21,185 nucleotides of DNA from a virus. The notes under the pieces were generated by a model. It did not search any database. It was not told where the DNA came from and was given only the letters and a program-made list of their open reading frames with translations. Below, piece after piece: positions 1-6,658 of this stretch (position 1 is its first letter; each line of letters opens with the position of its first letter). The stretch spans positions 1 to 21,185 of the IMG/VR virus record IMGVR_UViG_3300024255_000195; one strand, 5' to 3'. The position numbers and the translations under genes were made by a program.

Positions 1-2
1 AA

Positions 3-482
3 TACGGTAAGAAATTACCACAAGATAAAGATGTAAAAACTAAAAAAGGTACACAACCTAAAAAGTATTACAAATATATGAAGAAAAGTGAAAAAGAAAA
101 AAGAGCAAAACACTTTTCAAAACAAAAATATAAGAAGTCAGATAACGATAAAGATTACAAAGCTGCACCAGGAGATAAAGACGCAAAGACAACTACTAGT
201 GTACATACGAAGAAATATCAACAGATGTATGGTAAGGAATCTTATGAAATAGGTAAAGATTATGCAGACCATACTAAAATTGTAACCCCAGGACAGCGTG
301 CAGAAACAAGTCCAGAGACAATAAACCAAGAAGATATACAGAAATGGGCTTCTTCAAGTGAGACTATTGATAAATATAAGAAGAGATACGGAGAAGAGTA
401 TCAAGTAGAATTGAATGACGCTGTGAAAAAAATGGAGGAGAGATTGAAAGTACAATCTTTTAAAGAATATGTTAAGATTTAG
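3..482 (+). CDS. Lys-rich phage protein with internal repeat, 5' end outside window
   Basis: The reading frame is open from the first complete codon to the stop at 480-482, so this is the C-terminal 159 residues of a longer protein. The first internal ATG, at 78, has no Shine-Dalgarno sequence before it, so I do not treat it as the start. The product is highly charged and Lys/Tyr-rich, with no signal peptide or membrane segment. A motif P-x-DKD-x-KT-x6-KKY occurs twice with identical spacing: near the start of the visible part, and about 50 residues later (residues 31-47 counted from the Met at 78). Tyr-Gly-Lys/Glu-Glu sequences also recur. The stop overlaps the start of the next gene, suggesting translational coupling. 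I recognise it only as resembling unknown proteins of marine T4-like phages; a virion or head role is inferred from its neighbours. Confidence 0.75.
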   Translation, partial: YGKKLPQDKDVKTKKGTQPKKYYKYMKKSEKEKRAKHFSKQKYKKSDNDKDYKAAPGDKDAKTTTSVHTKKYQQMYGKESYEIGKDYADHTKIVTPGQRAETSPETINQEDIQKWASSSETIDKYKKRYGEEYQVELNDAVKKMEERLKVQSFKEYVKI

Positions 483-1008
483 TGATTATGCAGATAAGAT
501 AACGGTCTCGTTAAACTATCATATTGAGAATAGCATACCTCTAGCTGAGAACATATATAGAGTACATAGCGAAGAGTTTTATGCCTTGTTTAGAGAAGCA
601 AGACATATGTTTAATGAAGGTCTATTACAATGCGAAAGTGAATGGGATAGAACTTTATTAGAAACAGACATTGGAGAATTTGCTGAATATGAAGGTATGA
701 AAGTACCTTTAGATTGTCCGATACAAGAAGAAGACGAAAAGAATCCGCCTTTAAATAAACCAAAAAAAGGTGGACCTAAAAAGTTTTATGTTTTTGTAAA
801 AGACGGAGATAAGATTAAGAAGGTTACTTGGGGAGACACTACTGGTTTAAGAGTTAAGTTAAACGACAAACAAGCCAGAAAATCTTTTGCTGCTCGTCAT
901 AAGTGCGACCAACAAAAAGATAAAACAAGTGCTGCCTATTGGGCTTGCAACTTACCTCGTTATGCGAAGTCATTAGGACTATCGGGTGGGGGTAACTTTT
1001 ACTGGTAG
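469..1008 (+). CDS. Conserved phage protein with C-terminal DUF5872-like domain
   Basis: The 179-residue product has a helical N-terminal part containing a conserved-looking segment around FNEGLLQCESEWDR, with acidic residues following. Its C-terminal 75 residues match a pattern I recall from many marine phage proteins (DUF5872, from memory): KFYVFVKDGDKIKKVTWGD, then ARKSFAARHKC, then KDKTSAAYWAC. The spaced cysteines and histidine in that domain could bind metal, but this is not established. The start at 469 lies inside the end of the upstream gene and has no strong ribosome-binding site, so translation is probably coupled. The protein ends with a Gly-rich, aromatic tail (GGGNFYW). Function is unknown; a capsid or virion-assembly role is inferred from gene context. 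Confidence 0.75.
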   Translation: MLRFSDYADKITVSLNYHIENSIPLAENIYRVHSEEFYALFREARHMFNEGLLQCESEWDRTLLETDIGEFAEYEGMKVPLDCPIQEEDEKNPPLNKPKKGGPKKFYVFVKDGDKIKKVTWGDTTGLRVKLNDKQARKSFAARHKCDQQKDKTSAAYWACNLPRYAKSLGLSGGGNFYW

Positions 1009-1017
1009 GAGTTGACA

Positions 1018-1293
1018 ATGGAATTTTATGATGAAAGACCGGACGAAACAAAAACGGACGATTTCTTTCAACGAAGTTTCGGACAAGACGCCAACGAAGA
1101 GAATTTAGTTTGGCACCGAGATAGACGAAATAGAACGATAAGAATTATTGCTGGAGTTAATTGGAAATTACAAATGGATAATAAACTCCCAGTCATTATG
1201 AAAGTAGGAGATGTTTTTGAAATACCAAAGGAAACATTTCATAGAGTACATAAAGGTGAAGGTAGACTAATAATAGAAATAAAGGAATTTTAG
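1018..1293 (+). CDS. Small cupin-fold protein
   Basis: I chose the ATG at 1018 rather than the TTG at 1012 because TAGGAG at 1006-1011 is correctly spaced for 1018 and too close for the TTG. The 91-residue product fits a minimal beta-barrel. A Trp-His followed by Arg-rich strands (WHRDRRNRTIRII) is followed by KVGDVFEIPKETFHRVHKG, a typical cupin second motif with G-D, P and H in the expected order, and a final strand IIEIKEF. Members of this family bind a metal or small ligand, but the full HxH...E metal set is not obvious here, so it may be non-catalytic. It sits tightly between two likely head-region genes. A virion-associated or sugar-binding role would be guesswork. Confidence 0.7.
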   Translation: MEFYDERPDETKTDDFFQRSFGQDANEENLVWHRDRRNRTIRIIAGVNWKLQMDNKLPVIMKVGDVFEIPKETFHRVHKGEGRLIIEIKEF

Positions 1294-1307
1294 GAGAGAA
1301 ATATAAG

Positions 1308-3215
1308 ATGACAAGATATACACAAACAATGAGAGAAGCACTAGAAGAGGTGTGGGCAAACGATATTCAGATTGACGAAGGCAAGATGAAGACAATTGCT
1401 ACTCTTTTTGACCAAGGTAAATCAGCTGAAGCAATTGCAAAACAAATGAAGTTGCCTGTTGCAACCGTTAAAACTATTCTAGGTGAAGAAGACATCAAGG
1501 AAGAACAACTGGTTGAATTTACAGACCAACAAATCAAAAAGTTAAAAGCAGAATATGCTGACCTTGCAGGTAAGAGAATATCTATCGCAAGAGCAAATCA
1601 GTTAAGAAACATCTTTGACAAAATTGCAGACGCACAACTTCCTAAACTCTTCAAAGCAGACATTCCTTTTATTTCAGCAATGGCAGTTAGTCGTATGATA
1701 TCCAAAGGTATCAAAGTACCACAAGGTGTAAAACTTTCAGCATTTGAAAACAAGTCTTGGGACCAAGTTATTTTAGAATATACTGAATATGTAGAGTATA
1801 TGGCAAAGAACGGTGGCGAGGCAAGTAAGATTGCAAATATGTTTAAAGGTAAAACAGGTGGTGGAGAAATTCACAAATCTGGTTCAGAAGTTAGAATTGA
1901 TAGTGCAAAAGATGTAGAAGCAATCCATAAAAAAGTAATGGATAACTTCCCAGACACTAGAATACTAACTAAAGAAGAAGACGAATTACACGAAGGCACA
2001 GGAACTATTAAAGGTTTCACAAATGAAAAAGAGAAATCAAATATGGTTTCACTTGCAAAACAACACGGTCTAAAAGTATCAGATGTACCTGGTGGTATTG
2101 AACTAAAAGGTAATATGAGAAAGATACTAGATATGCAATTAGCAACTAGGTCTCACTTAAAGACTGAAAGTATTGAAGAAGCAGTACTTGCTGGAAGAGA
2201 TTACAAATATTCTGGTAAAGGTCCTGTTGAAATCAGTAAAGCAAATTTCAAAAAAATTAATAAAGATTATAAGAAGACTACACCAGGACAAGAAATGATG
2301 GTAGTACTAGACCCGAAAACACACGGTACGGTATTAGCACCAGTTAAGTTTACAGAAGAAACAGAAAATGGTGAAGTTGAATCTGGTAAGATTAAGTTTA
2401 AAGACTTGAAGAAAGAGAAGAAAGATGAACCTAAAGTTGATGTAGACGCTCTTAAAGACCAGATAACTTTGTTAAAAACAAAATTAGAAAACGAAAAGAA
2501 TAAAGCAATCAAACCAGAACCAAATCCTGATACAGGAGAAGTTCCATTACAAGTTGGATTAGCACAAAAGATATTAAGAGACAAACAAAAGAAAGAAGTA
2601 AAAGAAGAAGTTATTTCAGAAGGCTTTACTTCACAACAAATCAAAATGGCATACGGTATTGCAAACGATAAGAGATACAAAGGTGGCAATATGACAGGTG
2701 CTATTAAAGCAATTGAGAAACTTGCAAAAGGATTATCAGACCATCCAGATGTTCAAAAAGTACTACAAAGAACTAACGAAGGTTTTGCTTCAGACGCTCA
2801 AAGAAAGGCTGCTTTCGCAAATGGTTATAAAGAACCTAAGAACAAAAACGAAGAAGACGCTTACGATAAAGATGATGAGAAACCTAAGAAGAAATTTAAA
2901 GAAGCTTATGGTAAAAAGTTTGAGACTGATACGAAGCTTCAGAAGAAAGTAAAAACTGAAAACAAAAATCATCCTGCAAAAGAAATGTATGAAGCGATTG
3001 AAGGATTAAAAAATAAAGCAGAGAAATCTGGAATGCCATATGGTATTCTAAAGAAAGTATTTGATAGAGGAATGGCTGCCTGGAAAGGTGGACATAGACC
3101 TGGGGCTAGTCAACACCAATGGGCGTTTGCTAGAGTAAATTCATTTATAACTAAATCAAGTGGAACTTGGGGTGGGGCAGACAAAGACCTTGCCGCTAAA
3201 GTAAAAGGAAGCTAA
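1308..3215 (+). CDS. Large multi-domain phage protein with C-terminal DUF5824-like domain
   Basis: This 635-residue protein is preceded by a good TAGGAGAG ribosome-binding site. Residues about 25-60 look like a helix-turn-helix (KTIATLFDQGKSAEAIAKQM, then LPVATVKTILGE), the pattern of a small resolvase-type DNA-binding unit. A central part (about 200-400) is mixed alpha/beta and includes DVPGGIELKGNMRKI and a Lys-rich segment ending in PVKFTEE. A Lys/Glu-rich coiled or disordered stretch follows. The last about 75 residues (YGILKKVFDRGMAAWKGGHR, then ARVNSFITKSSGTWGGADKD) match a compact domain I recall as DUF5824, common in marine phages. The gene ends two bases before the next start. Function is unknown. 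An assembly or nucleic-acid-linked structural role is inference from context and the HTH-like segment. Confidence 0.75.
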   Translation: MTRYTQTMREALEEVWANDIQIDEGKMKTIATLFDQGKSAEAIAKQMKLPVATVKTILGEEDIKEEQLVEFTDQQIKKLKAEYADLAGKRISIARANQLRNIFDKIADAQLPKLFKADIPFISAMAVSRMISKGIKVPQGVKLSAFENKSWDQVILEYTEYVEYMAKNGGEASKIANMFKGKTGGGEIHKSGSEVRIDSAKDVEAIHKKVMDNFPDTRILTKEEDELHEGTGTIKGFTNEKEKSNMVSLAKQHGLKVSDVPGGIELKGNMRKILDMQLATRSHLKTESIEEAVLAGRDYKYSGKGPVEISKANFKKINKDYKKTTPGQEMMVVLDPKTHGTVLAPVKFTEETENGEVESGKIKFKDLKKEKKDEPKVDVDALKDQITLLKTKLENEKNKAIKPEPNPDTGEVPLQVGLAQKILRDKQKKEVKEEVISEGFTSQQIKMAYGIANDKRYKGGNMTGAIKAIEKLAKGLSDHPDVQKVLQRTNEGFASDAQRKAAFANGYKEPKNKNEEDAYDKDDEKPKKKFKEAYGKKFETDTKLQKKVKTENKNHPAKEMYEAIEGLKNKAEKSGMPYGILKKVFDRGMAAWKGGHRPGASQHQWAFARVNSFITKSSGTWGGADKDLAAKVKGS

Positions 3216-3216
3216 T

Positions 3217-3537
3217 ATGTCATATTTAAAAAGTAAACCTGGTTCAGTTGAAGAAGCGATAACAGCTGCAGTAATGCAAGAGAAGTTATCTCCGAAACAA
3301 CAGAAATTAGATAAGAACAATAACGGTAAGATTGATGGTTCTGACCTTGCAAAATTAAGAGCAAAGAAAGAAGATAACCACAATAAAGATATGTCCGGAG
3401 ATACGGTTCTACCTAAATCACAAGAACCTAAAGACCCTATGAACATCAAGTCAAAAGAACCTGAAAAGAAAACTACTCTAAATGCGAGTAAATCAGACTC
3501 AATTGATGTTAATCCAAAGATAGATTATACAACATAA
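3217..3537 (+). CDS. Small protein with one EF-hand-type calcium-binding loop
   Basis: The 106-residue product starts two bases after the previous stop. Residues 32-43 form a canonical 12-residue EF-hand loop, DKNNNGKIDGSD, with ligands D32, N34, N36, D40 and D43 and the invariant Gly at position 6 of the loop, followed by a short helix (LAKLRAKK). It is flanked by the predicted helix VEEAITAAVMQEKL. The rest is Lys/Pro/Ser-rich and probably disordered. Single EF-hand or dockerin-like loops occur in phage virion proteins, where calcium stabilises the particle; that role is inferred. The gene closes the first co-directional block and is followed by a promoter region. Confidence 0.65.
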   Translation: MSYLKSKPGSVEEAITAAVMQEKLSPKQQKLDKNNNGKIDGSDLAKLRAKKEDNHNKDMSGDTVLPKSQEPKDPMNIKSKEPEKKTTLNASKSDSIDVNPKIDYTT

Positions 3538-3562
3538 TTACATCTTTTTGCTCATTTTGTGC

Positions 3563-3591
3563 TTGACAAAGCTATAGGAATGTGTTAATAT
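3563..3591 (+). promoter_or_regulatory. Sigma70-like promoter upstream of the HAD nucleotidase
   Basis: A perfect -35 TTGACA lies at 3563-3568 and a -10 TAATAT at 3586-3591, separated by 17 bases. TG at 3583-3584 gives an extended -10 (TGT before TAATAT). The -35 is embedded in TGCTTGACA, shared with three other intergenic sites in this window. It lies in an 85-base gene-free stretch and starts transcription toward the gene at 3623. Confidence 0.8.
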
Positions 3592-3599
3592 AAAGCATA

Positions 3600-3626
3600 A
3601 TGAAAAAAGGATATAAAACACTATGA
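3600..3626 (+). other. Possible 8-codon leader ORF (MKKGYKTL)
   Basis: An ATG at 3600 is 8-9 bases after the -10 box, near the expected transcription start. It opens an 8-codon frame whose TGA overlaps the ATG of the nucleotidase gene (ATGA at 3623-3626). It could be a leaderless coupling peptide or simply part of the 5' leader, since the AAGGA at 3607-3611 serves the main gene. Confidence 0.25.
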
Positions 3627-4219
3627 AATTCAAAGAACTCCGAAGTGATGTTGTACATCAAGTCAAAAAACTATCATTAAAAAACGAAGCATTTAGACAA
3701 GACAATAAGAAGTTGCCTCGTATCTATTGTGATATGGACGGAGTCCTATGTAATTTTGAACAGGCTGCACAAAAGGCAGTTAAAATGCCTCTATCACAAT
3801 GGGCATTAGAACCTAGAAAGAAATTTAAAACAATAAGAGATAAGTGGCAACCAATAATGCAGACTAAAAATTTCTGGTCTACATTACCTTGGAATCCAGG
3901 TGGTCAAAGACTTTGGTCTTTCATATCAAAGTATGACCCACATATCTTATCTGCTTATGTAGAACAGACTTCGGATCCTAGTTGTATTCCTGGCAAATCA
4001 AAATGGGCTAGAACAAAATTAGGTATGTCCGGTAGTAAAGTGAATTTAGTAAAACGAAGAGAAAAACAGAATTTTGCTAAAGTTGGTGGTATGCCAACAA
4101 TTCTAATTGACGACTATATTAAAAACATCAATCAGTTTAGAGCAAGAGGTGGTATAGGTATTCATCATACTAGTACTGCTAAAACGATTTCTGAATTGAA
4201 GAAACTTGGTTTTAAATAG
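3623..4219 (+). CDS. HAD-superfamily 5'(3')-deoxyribonucleotidase-like phosphatase
   Basis: The 198-residue product carries the HAD motifs in order. The nucleophile motif is IYCDMDGVLCNFE, with D37 and D39 as catalytic aspartates. A motif II Ser lies near residue 110 (ILSAY), a Lys-containing GKSKW segment at 124-128, and the acidic metal site LIDDYIKNIN with D163/D164. This order and the short cap match the NT5C/mdN type of deoxynucleotide 5'-phosphatase found in many large phages, where it adjusts dNMP pools; exact substrate is unproved. About 30 residues precede the HAD core and are Lys-rich, of unknown role. Its own sigma70-like promoter separates it from the flanking late-type genes, so it may be expressed earlier than they are. 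Confidence 0.8.
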   Translation: MKFKELRSDVVHQVKKLSLKNEAFRQDNKKLPRIYCDMDGVLCNFEQAAQKAVKMPLSQWALEPRKKFKTIRDKWQPIMQTKNFWSTLPWNPGGQRLWSFISKYDPHILSAYVEQTSDPSCIPGKSKWARTKLGMSGSKVNLVKRREKQNFAKVGGMPTILIDDYIKNINQFRARGGIGIHHTSTAKTISELKKLGFK

Positions 4220-4226
4220 TCAATCT

Positions 4227-4234
4227 TATAAATA
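4227..4234 (+). promoter_or_regulatory. Candidate T4-type late promoter (TATAAATA)
   Basis: An exact TATAAATA, the -10-like box of T4 late promoters, lies in the gap between the nucleotidase and an abundant-looking virion protein gene. It would start RNA near 4240. The word is not rare in DNA this AT-rich (a few chance hits are expected in the window), so its position carries the argument. Confidence 0.5.
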
Positions 4235-4240
4235 TAAACG

Positions 4241-4268
4241 ATTAATCATTAAGTTAACTTAAATTAAT
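4241..4268 (+). repeat. Dyad-symmetric 5' leader element
   Basis: TTAAGTTAACTTAA at 4249-4262 is a perfect 14-base palindrome. It is flanked by ATTAAT at 4241-4246 and ATTAAT at 4263-4268, so symmetry continues after a two-base bulge. It starts where the late transcript would begin and ends just before the AAGGAGAG ribosome-binding site. A 5'-end hairpin that stabilises mRNA, or an operator, are both possible. It is AT-rich and therefore weak as RNA. Confidence 0.4.
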
Positions 4269-4281
4269 AAGGAGAGATACT

Positions 4282-4860
4282 ATGAGTTTATGGGGATCAA
4301 GCTCCAGTGATGAAAGTAAACCTAAAAATCTTACTACAACTGAAAAAGCAGAAGTTTTTGCTAATGAAAAAGGTTGGGTTGTAAGAGCAGGGTCTGCTAG
4401 AACTGGAAACGGAAATACTTCCGCTACTCCTGAAGTACTAGTCGCAATTGGTGGATTAGCAACAGCATTAGCTGCCGCTACAATTTCATCAACTGAATGG
4501 GATATATCAGAATTTGATGTATCTGCTGGTGGTACTTTATCGGTAACGGTAAACTATAACGAACAAATAACGGTTGCAGGTTCGCCTACAATCGCAGTAA
4601 CCAACTCACAAGCAGGTGGTGGTTCAGCTGCGTCATTAACATTGACGAAATCAGCTGCAACTGCTAACACGGTAACATTTACATTAGTTGTAGGTGCAGG
4701 TGGTTCAACTATTAGTGCAGATGATGTACTATCTATTGCGGCTCAGAATGTCGCTTTAGCAGGTGGAACTATTACTGATACGGTTGCTTCAAGTGCTGCT
4801 GCTGTCGCTATATCTGCTGGTGCAGGTTCTGGCGCAGGAACAATTACTGCTGTTGCGTAA
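4282..4860 (+). CDS. Virion protein with C-terminal Ig-like domain, probable decoration protein
   Basis: The 192-residue product begins MSLWGSSSSDESKPK, a start I associate with structural proteins of marine T4-like phages, and continues with a short segment ending EKGWVVRAGSAR. From about residue 75 it is a Thr/Ser/Ala/Gly-rich beta-sandwich pattern: TLSVTVNYNEQITVAGSPTI, then LTLTKSAATANTVTF, and so on. This resembles bacterial Ig-like repeats (SwmB/cadherin-like). There is no signal peptide. It has a strong AAGGAGAG ribosome-binding site, its own TATAAATA box and a strong terminator 33 bases after the stop, suggesting a separately transcribed, highly expressed gene. A capsid decoration or adhesion role (analogous to Hoc) is inference. 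Confidence 0.7.
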   Translation: MSLWGSSSSDESKPKNLTTTEKAEVFANEKGWVVRAGSARTGNGNTSATPEVLVAIGGLATALAAATISSTEWDISEFDVSAGGTLSVTVNYNEQITVAGSPTIAVTNSQAGGGSAASLTLTKSAATANTVTFTLVVGAGGSTISADDVLSIAAQNVALAGGTITDTVASSAAAVAISAGAGSGAGTITAVA

Positions 4861-4892
4861 TAGATAATAAGAACAATAAAATTAAGAATATT

Positions 4893-4919
4893 AGGGGATC
4901 CTTTGTGGTCCCCTTTTTT
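4893..4919 (+). terminator. Rho-independent terminator
   Basis: AGGGGATC at 4893-4900 pairs with GGTCCCCT at 4907-4914 (8 pairs including one T-G wobble) around a 6-base loop, and six Ts follow from 4914. It is the clearest terminator in the window and ends the Ig-like virion gene unit. Confidence 0.9.
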
Positions 4920-4924
4920 ATTTG

Positions 4925-4932
4925 TATAAATA
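4925..4932 (+). promoter_or_regulatory. Candidate T4-type late promoter (TATAAATA)
   Basis: An exact TATAAATA starts five bases after the terminator T-run and about 75 bases before the next gene. A terminator directly followed by a late box supports a real transcription-unit boundary. Predicted RNA start is near 4939. Confidence 0.6.
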
Positions 4933-4942
4933 GTATTAATGG

Positions 4943-4982
4943 TGCGTATATGATGTACGCAGTAGTTTACCACAATTAGTGG
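4943..4982 (+). promoter_or_regulatory. Two small hairpins in the 5' leader of the 5001 gene
   Basis: TGCGTA (4943-4948) pairs with TACGCA (4956-4961) over a 7-base loop, and CCAC (4970-4973) pairs with GTGG (4979-4982) over a 5-base loop. The first would lie within a few bases of the 5' end of a late transcript, where hairpins often protect mRNA. Confidence 0.4.
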
Positions 4983-5000
4983 AATTATAGGAGAACAGAA

Positions 5001-5450
5001 ATGGCAGACAAGAAAATTACAGCCCTAGATAACCTAGGCACATCATTGGCAGTAGAGGATTTATTCCATATTGTTGATGACCCCTCAAATACACCAATTA
5101 ATAAAAAGGTAACAGCGAAAGATGTCTTTAATAACATCCCAACTTTTATCGGATTGACATCAACTAGTGAAGCATTAACTTCTACTAGTACAGCGATTGA
5201 CACAACATCAGCAATTTCAGAAGTAGACCAATCTGGCGGTGCAACAGCACTTTCAATGGCAGATGGTGCTAACGGAATGATTAAAACAATTATTGCAGTA
5301 GGTACTGGTGGTAACGCCATCACTATTACACCAACTAATTTAAGAGGATATTCAACTATCTCTTTAAGTGGTGAAGGTGAAACGGTAACTTGTTTATTTA
5401 AAAATTCTAAATGGAATGTAATTGCACATAATGGTGCTACACTCGCATAA
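5001..5450 (+). CDS. Phage virion protein with MADKKITxL-type N-terminus
   Basis: The 149-residue product starts MADKKITALDNLGTSLAVED, continues LFHIVDDPSNTPINKKVT, and then KDVFNNIP. This N-terminal module recurs at the start of many marine phage structural and fibre-like proteins. The remainder is Thr/Ser/Gly-rich beta structure ending in a strand-rich segment (TVTCLFKNSKWNVIAHNG). The C-terminal half resembles a small trimeric beta domain. There is no signal peptide or membrane segment. A clear TAGGAGA ribosome-binding site precedes the ATG. It is the first gene after a terminator and a TATAAATA box, and probably leads the late operon running downstream. Whether it is a decoration protein or part of the tail or baseplate cannot be told from sequence. 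Confidence 0.65.
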   Translation: MADKKITALDNLGTSLAVEDLFHIVDDPSNTPINKKVTAKDVFNNIPTFIGLTSTSEALTSTSTAIDTTSAISEVDQSGGATALSMADGANGMIKTIIAVGTGGNAITITPTNLRGYSTISLSGEGETVTCLFKNSKWNVIAHNGATLA

Positions 5451-5477
5451 TATTAATTAATTTGAGGAGAAATAATT

Positions 5478-5720
5478 ATGGCTATATCACTTGGCGTAGT
5501 TGAGAAAGAATATAATCAACTATTTAAAGAAAGAGAAACACTAACTGAAAGTGTTAACAAACTAGAGAATGAACTAGCAAGTACAAAGTCTCGTTTAAAT
5601 GCTTTGCACGGTGCAGTACAAGTACTAGAAAAGTTAATGCGAAAAGCAGATAGCGATTTGACATTAAGAGAAGCAGAAAAAGAATTAAAACCCGTTGTAG
5701 AGGAACAACCAAATGGATAA
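5478..5720 (+). CDS. Small coiled-coil protein
   Basis: The 80-residue product has a TTGAGGAGA ribosome-binding site. Nearly the whole chain between residues 8 and 60 shows heptad-like spacing of Leu/Val (LTESVNKLENELASTKSRL, then LHGAVQVLEKLM), so it should form a parallel or antiparallel coiled coil. The end is acidic (EEQPNG). Its stop overlaps the start of the following 49-codon gene by eight bases. No enzyme motif is visible. A scaffold or virion-assembly partner role is only suggested by neighbours. Confidence 0.6.
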   Translation: MAISLGVVEKEYNQLFKERETLTESVNKLENELASTKSRLNALHGAVQVLEKLMRKADSDLTLREAEKELKPVVEEQPNG

Positions 5721-5862
5721 AATAACAGAAAAGTCAAAAACTTTGCAAGAAATTTTAACGGTTAATCCAAACGAGGTTAATACTGAAAATGACCTTAATG
5801 AATTTGAAGAAGATTTAGTACCTGGTACTAAAAAAGATAATAAAAAAGAAAAAGAGGAATAA
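5713..5862 (+). CDS. Small acidic protein (49 aa)
   Basis: ATG at 5713 lies inside the end of the upstream gene. The 49-codon frame ends TAA directly before the ATG at 5863. It is acidic and Lys/Glu/Asn-rich (EVNTENDLNEFEEDL, then a Lys-rich tail) and probably disordered. Perfect packing between the two neighbours supports it as a real gene. Function unknown. Confidence 0.5.
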   Translation: MDKITEKSKTLQEILTVNPNEVNTENDLNEFEEDLVPGTKKDNKKEKEE

Positions 5863-6285
5863 ATGAAAACTTTTAAAGAACACTTAAAAGAAGACAAGAC
5901 GGTCGGAACAGCTACATCAAACGCAGTAGAAGATAGTAATATCGGTACAGCGAATTTGAAAGACCCTAATGTACTTAAAAGAGTTAACGCATTTGTTGGT
6001 TCGGTTGCAGATATGGAATATATCAAACCTCAACAAGCAGTTGATTCATTAAGAGAAAAATTAATGAGAATTGGTTTAGATATTTCACCTATGAAATTAG
6101 AAGGTGACGCTGGAACGGTATCTGGTGAAGTAAAACAATTCGGTGGTACATACGGTAAAACAACTGAAACGAAACCTGAAGATGTAGTAGTAGATAATGG
6201 TCCTGGTATTGATAACTTAAAATTAGAAGTTAAGTACGAAACATTGTCTAACGGTTCATCAAAGGTTTACGCTAAATTAAAATAG
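5863..6285 (+). CDS. Candidate internal head protein with capsid-targeting leader
   Basis: The 140-residue product begins MKTFKEHLKED. In T4, internal proteins carry a 10-residue capsid-targeting leader (MKTYQEFIAE, as I recall) removed by the gp21 prohead protease after a (Leu/Ile)-x-Glu site. Here Leu8-Lys9-Glu10 falls at exactly the same position. The remainder is small, soluble and mixed in charge: a helical part (VLKRVNAFVGSVADMEYI, then AVDSLREKLMRIGLDIS) and a C-terminal beta part (LEVKYETLSNGSSKVYAKLK). No enzyme motif is visible. It follows immediately on a 49-codon gene. It may be packaged in the capsid and delivered with DNA, but short MKTF-type starts also occur on other marine phage proteins. 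Confidence 0.65.
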   Translation: MKTFKEHLKEDKTVGTATSNAVEDSNIGTANLKDPNVLKRVNAFVGSVADMEYIKPQQAVDSLREKLMRIGLDISPMKLEGDAGTVSGEVKQFGGTYGKTTETKPEDVVVDNGPGIDNLKLEVKYETLSNGSSKVYAKLK

Positions 6286-6295
6286 GCGTAAATTA

Positions 6296-6658
6296 ATGTT
6301 CAAACAGATAACCGACAAGAACTGGTTATTGTATGCACAAAAGCATTATGATAATCCGACATTTGAAACTGAAAAAGAATTTTGGGATGATATAAAGAGA
6401 TTTAAATATCTCAAAAGATTGTTTCGGAAATATGAAACTACGAGCCTATTAAAAATTAGGTTGGTAACAAATCATATTATCGTACTACAAAATGTTTTCG
6501 GTACGGATGCCTGTATTACTTTATTGTTATATAAAAATGACACGAAGTATTGGCCTATCTTAAAGTCTGTTTTTAAATACCTAAACTATTTGTATCCGTC
6601 GGAACTAGACGAACTGACAGAAGACGAATATGTTAGACGGGAGTTAGAGAAACTATAA
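6296..6658 (+). CDS. Conserved marine T4-like phage protein of unknown function
   Basis: The 120-residue product is helical and aromatic-rich: NWLLYAQKHYDNPTFETEKE, then FWDDIKRFKYLKRLFRKYE, then LVTNHIIVLQNVFGTDACI. I recall very similar sequences (MKHYDNP...RFKYLKRLFRRY...RLxxNHxIxLxNVFG) in cyanophages, always without a known function. The TAA overlaps the next ATG (TAATG at 6656-6660), so the two genes are likely translated together. The strong conservation across marine T4-like phages and the late-gene setting suggest a morphogenesis or late-transcription accessory role, but nothing in the sequence shows it. Confidence 0.7.
   Translation: MFKQITDKNWLLYAQKHYDNPTFETEKEFWDDIKRFKYLKRLFRKYETTSLLKIRLVTNHIIVLQNVFGTDACITLLLYKNDTKYWPILKSVFKYLNYLYPSELDELTEDEYVRRELEKL

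Noticed and set aside
1012-1017. TTGACA before the cupin gene
   Set aside because: It ends directly before the ATG at 1018, so a -10 box would fall inside the gene. It is coincidental with a ribosome-binding region.
2267-2689. 140-codon minus-strand frame
   Set aside because: Lies wholly inside the 635-aa gene and has the Ser/Phe-rich composition typical of the strand opposite A-rich coding DNA.
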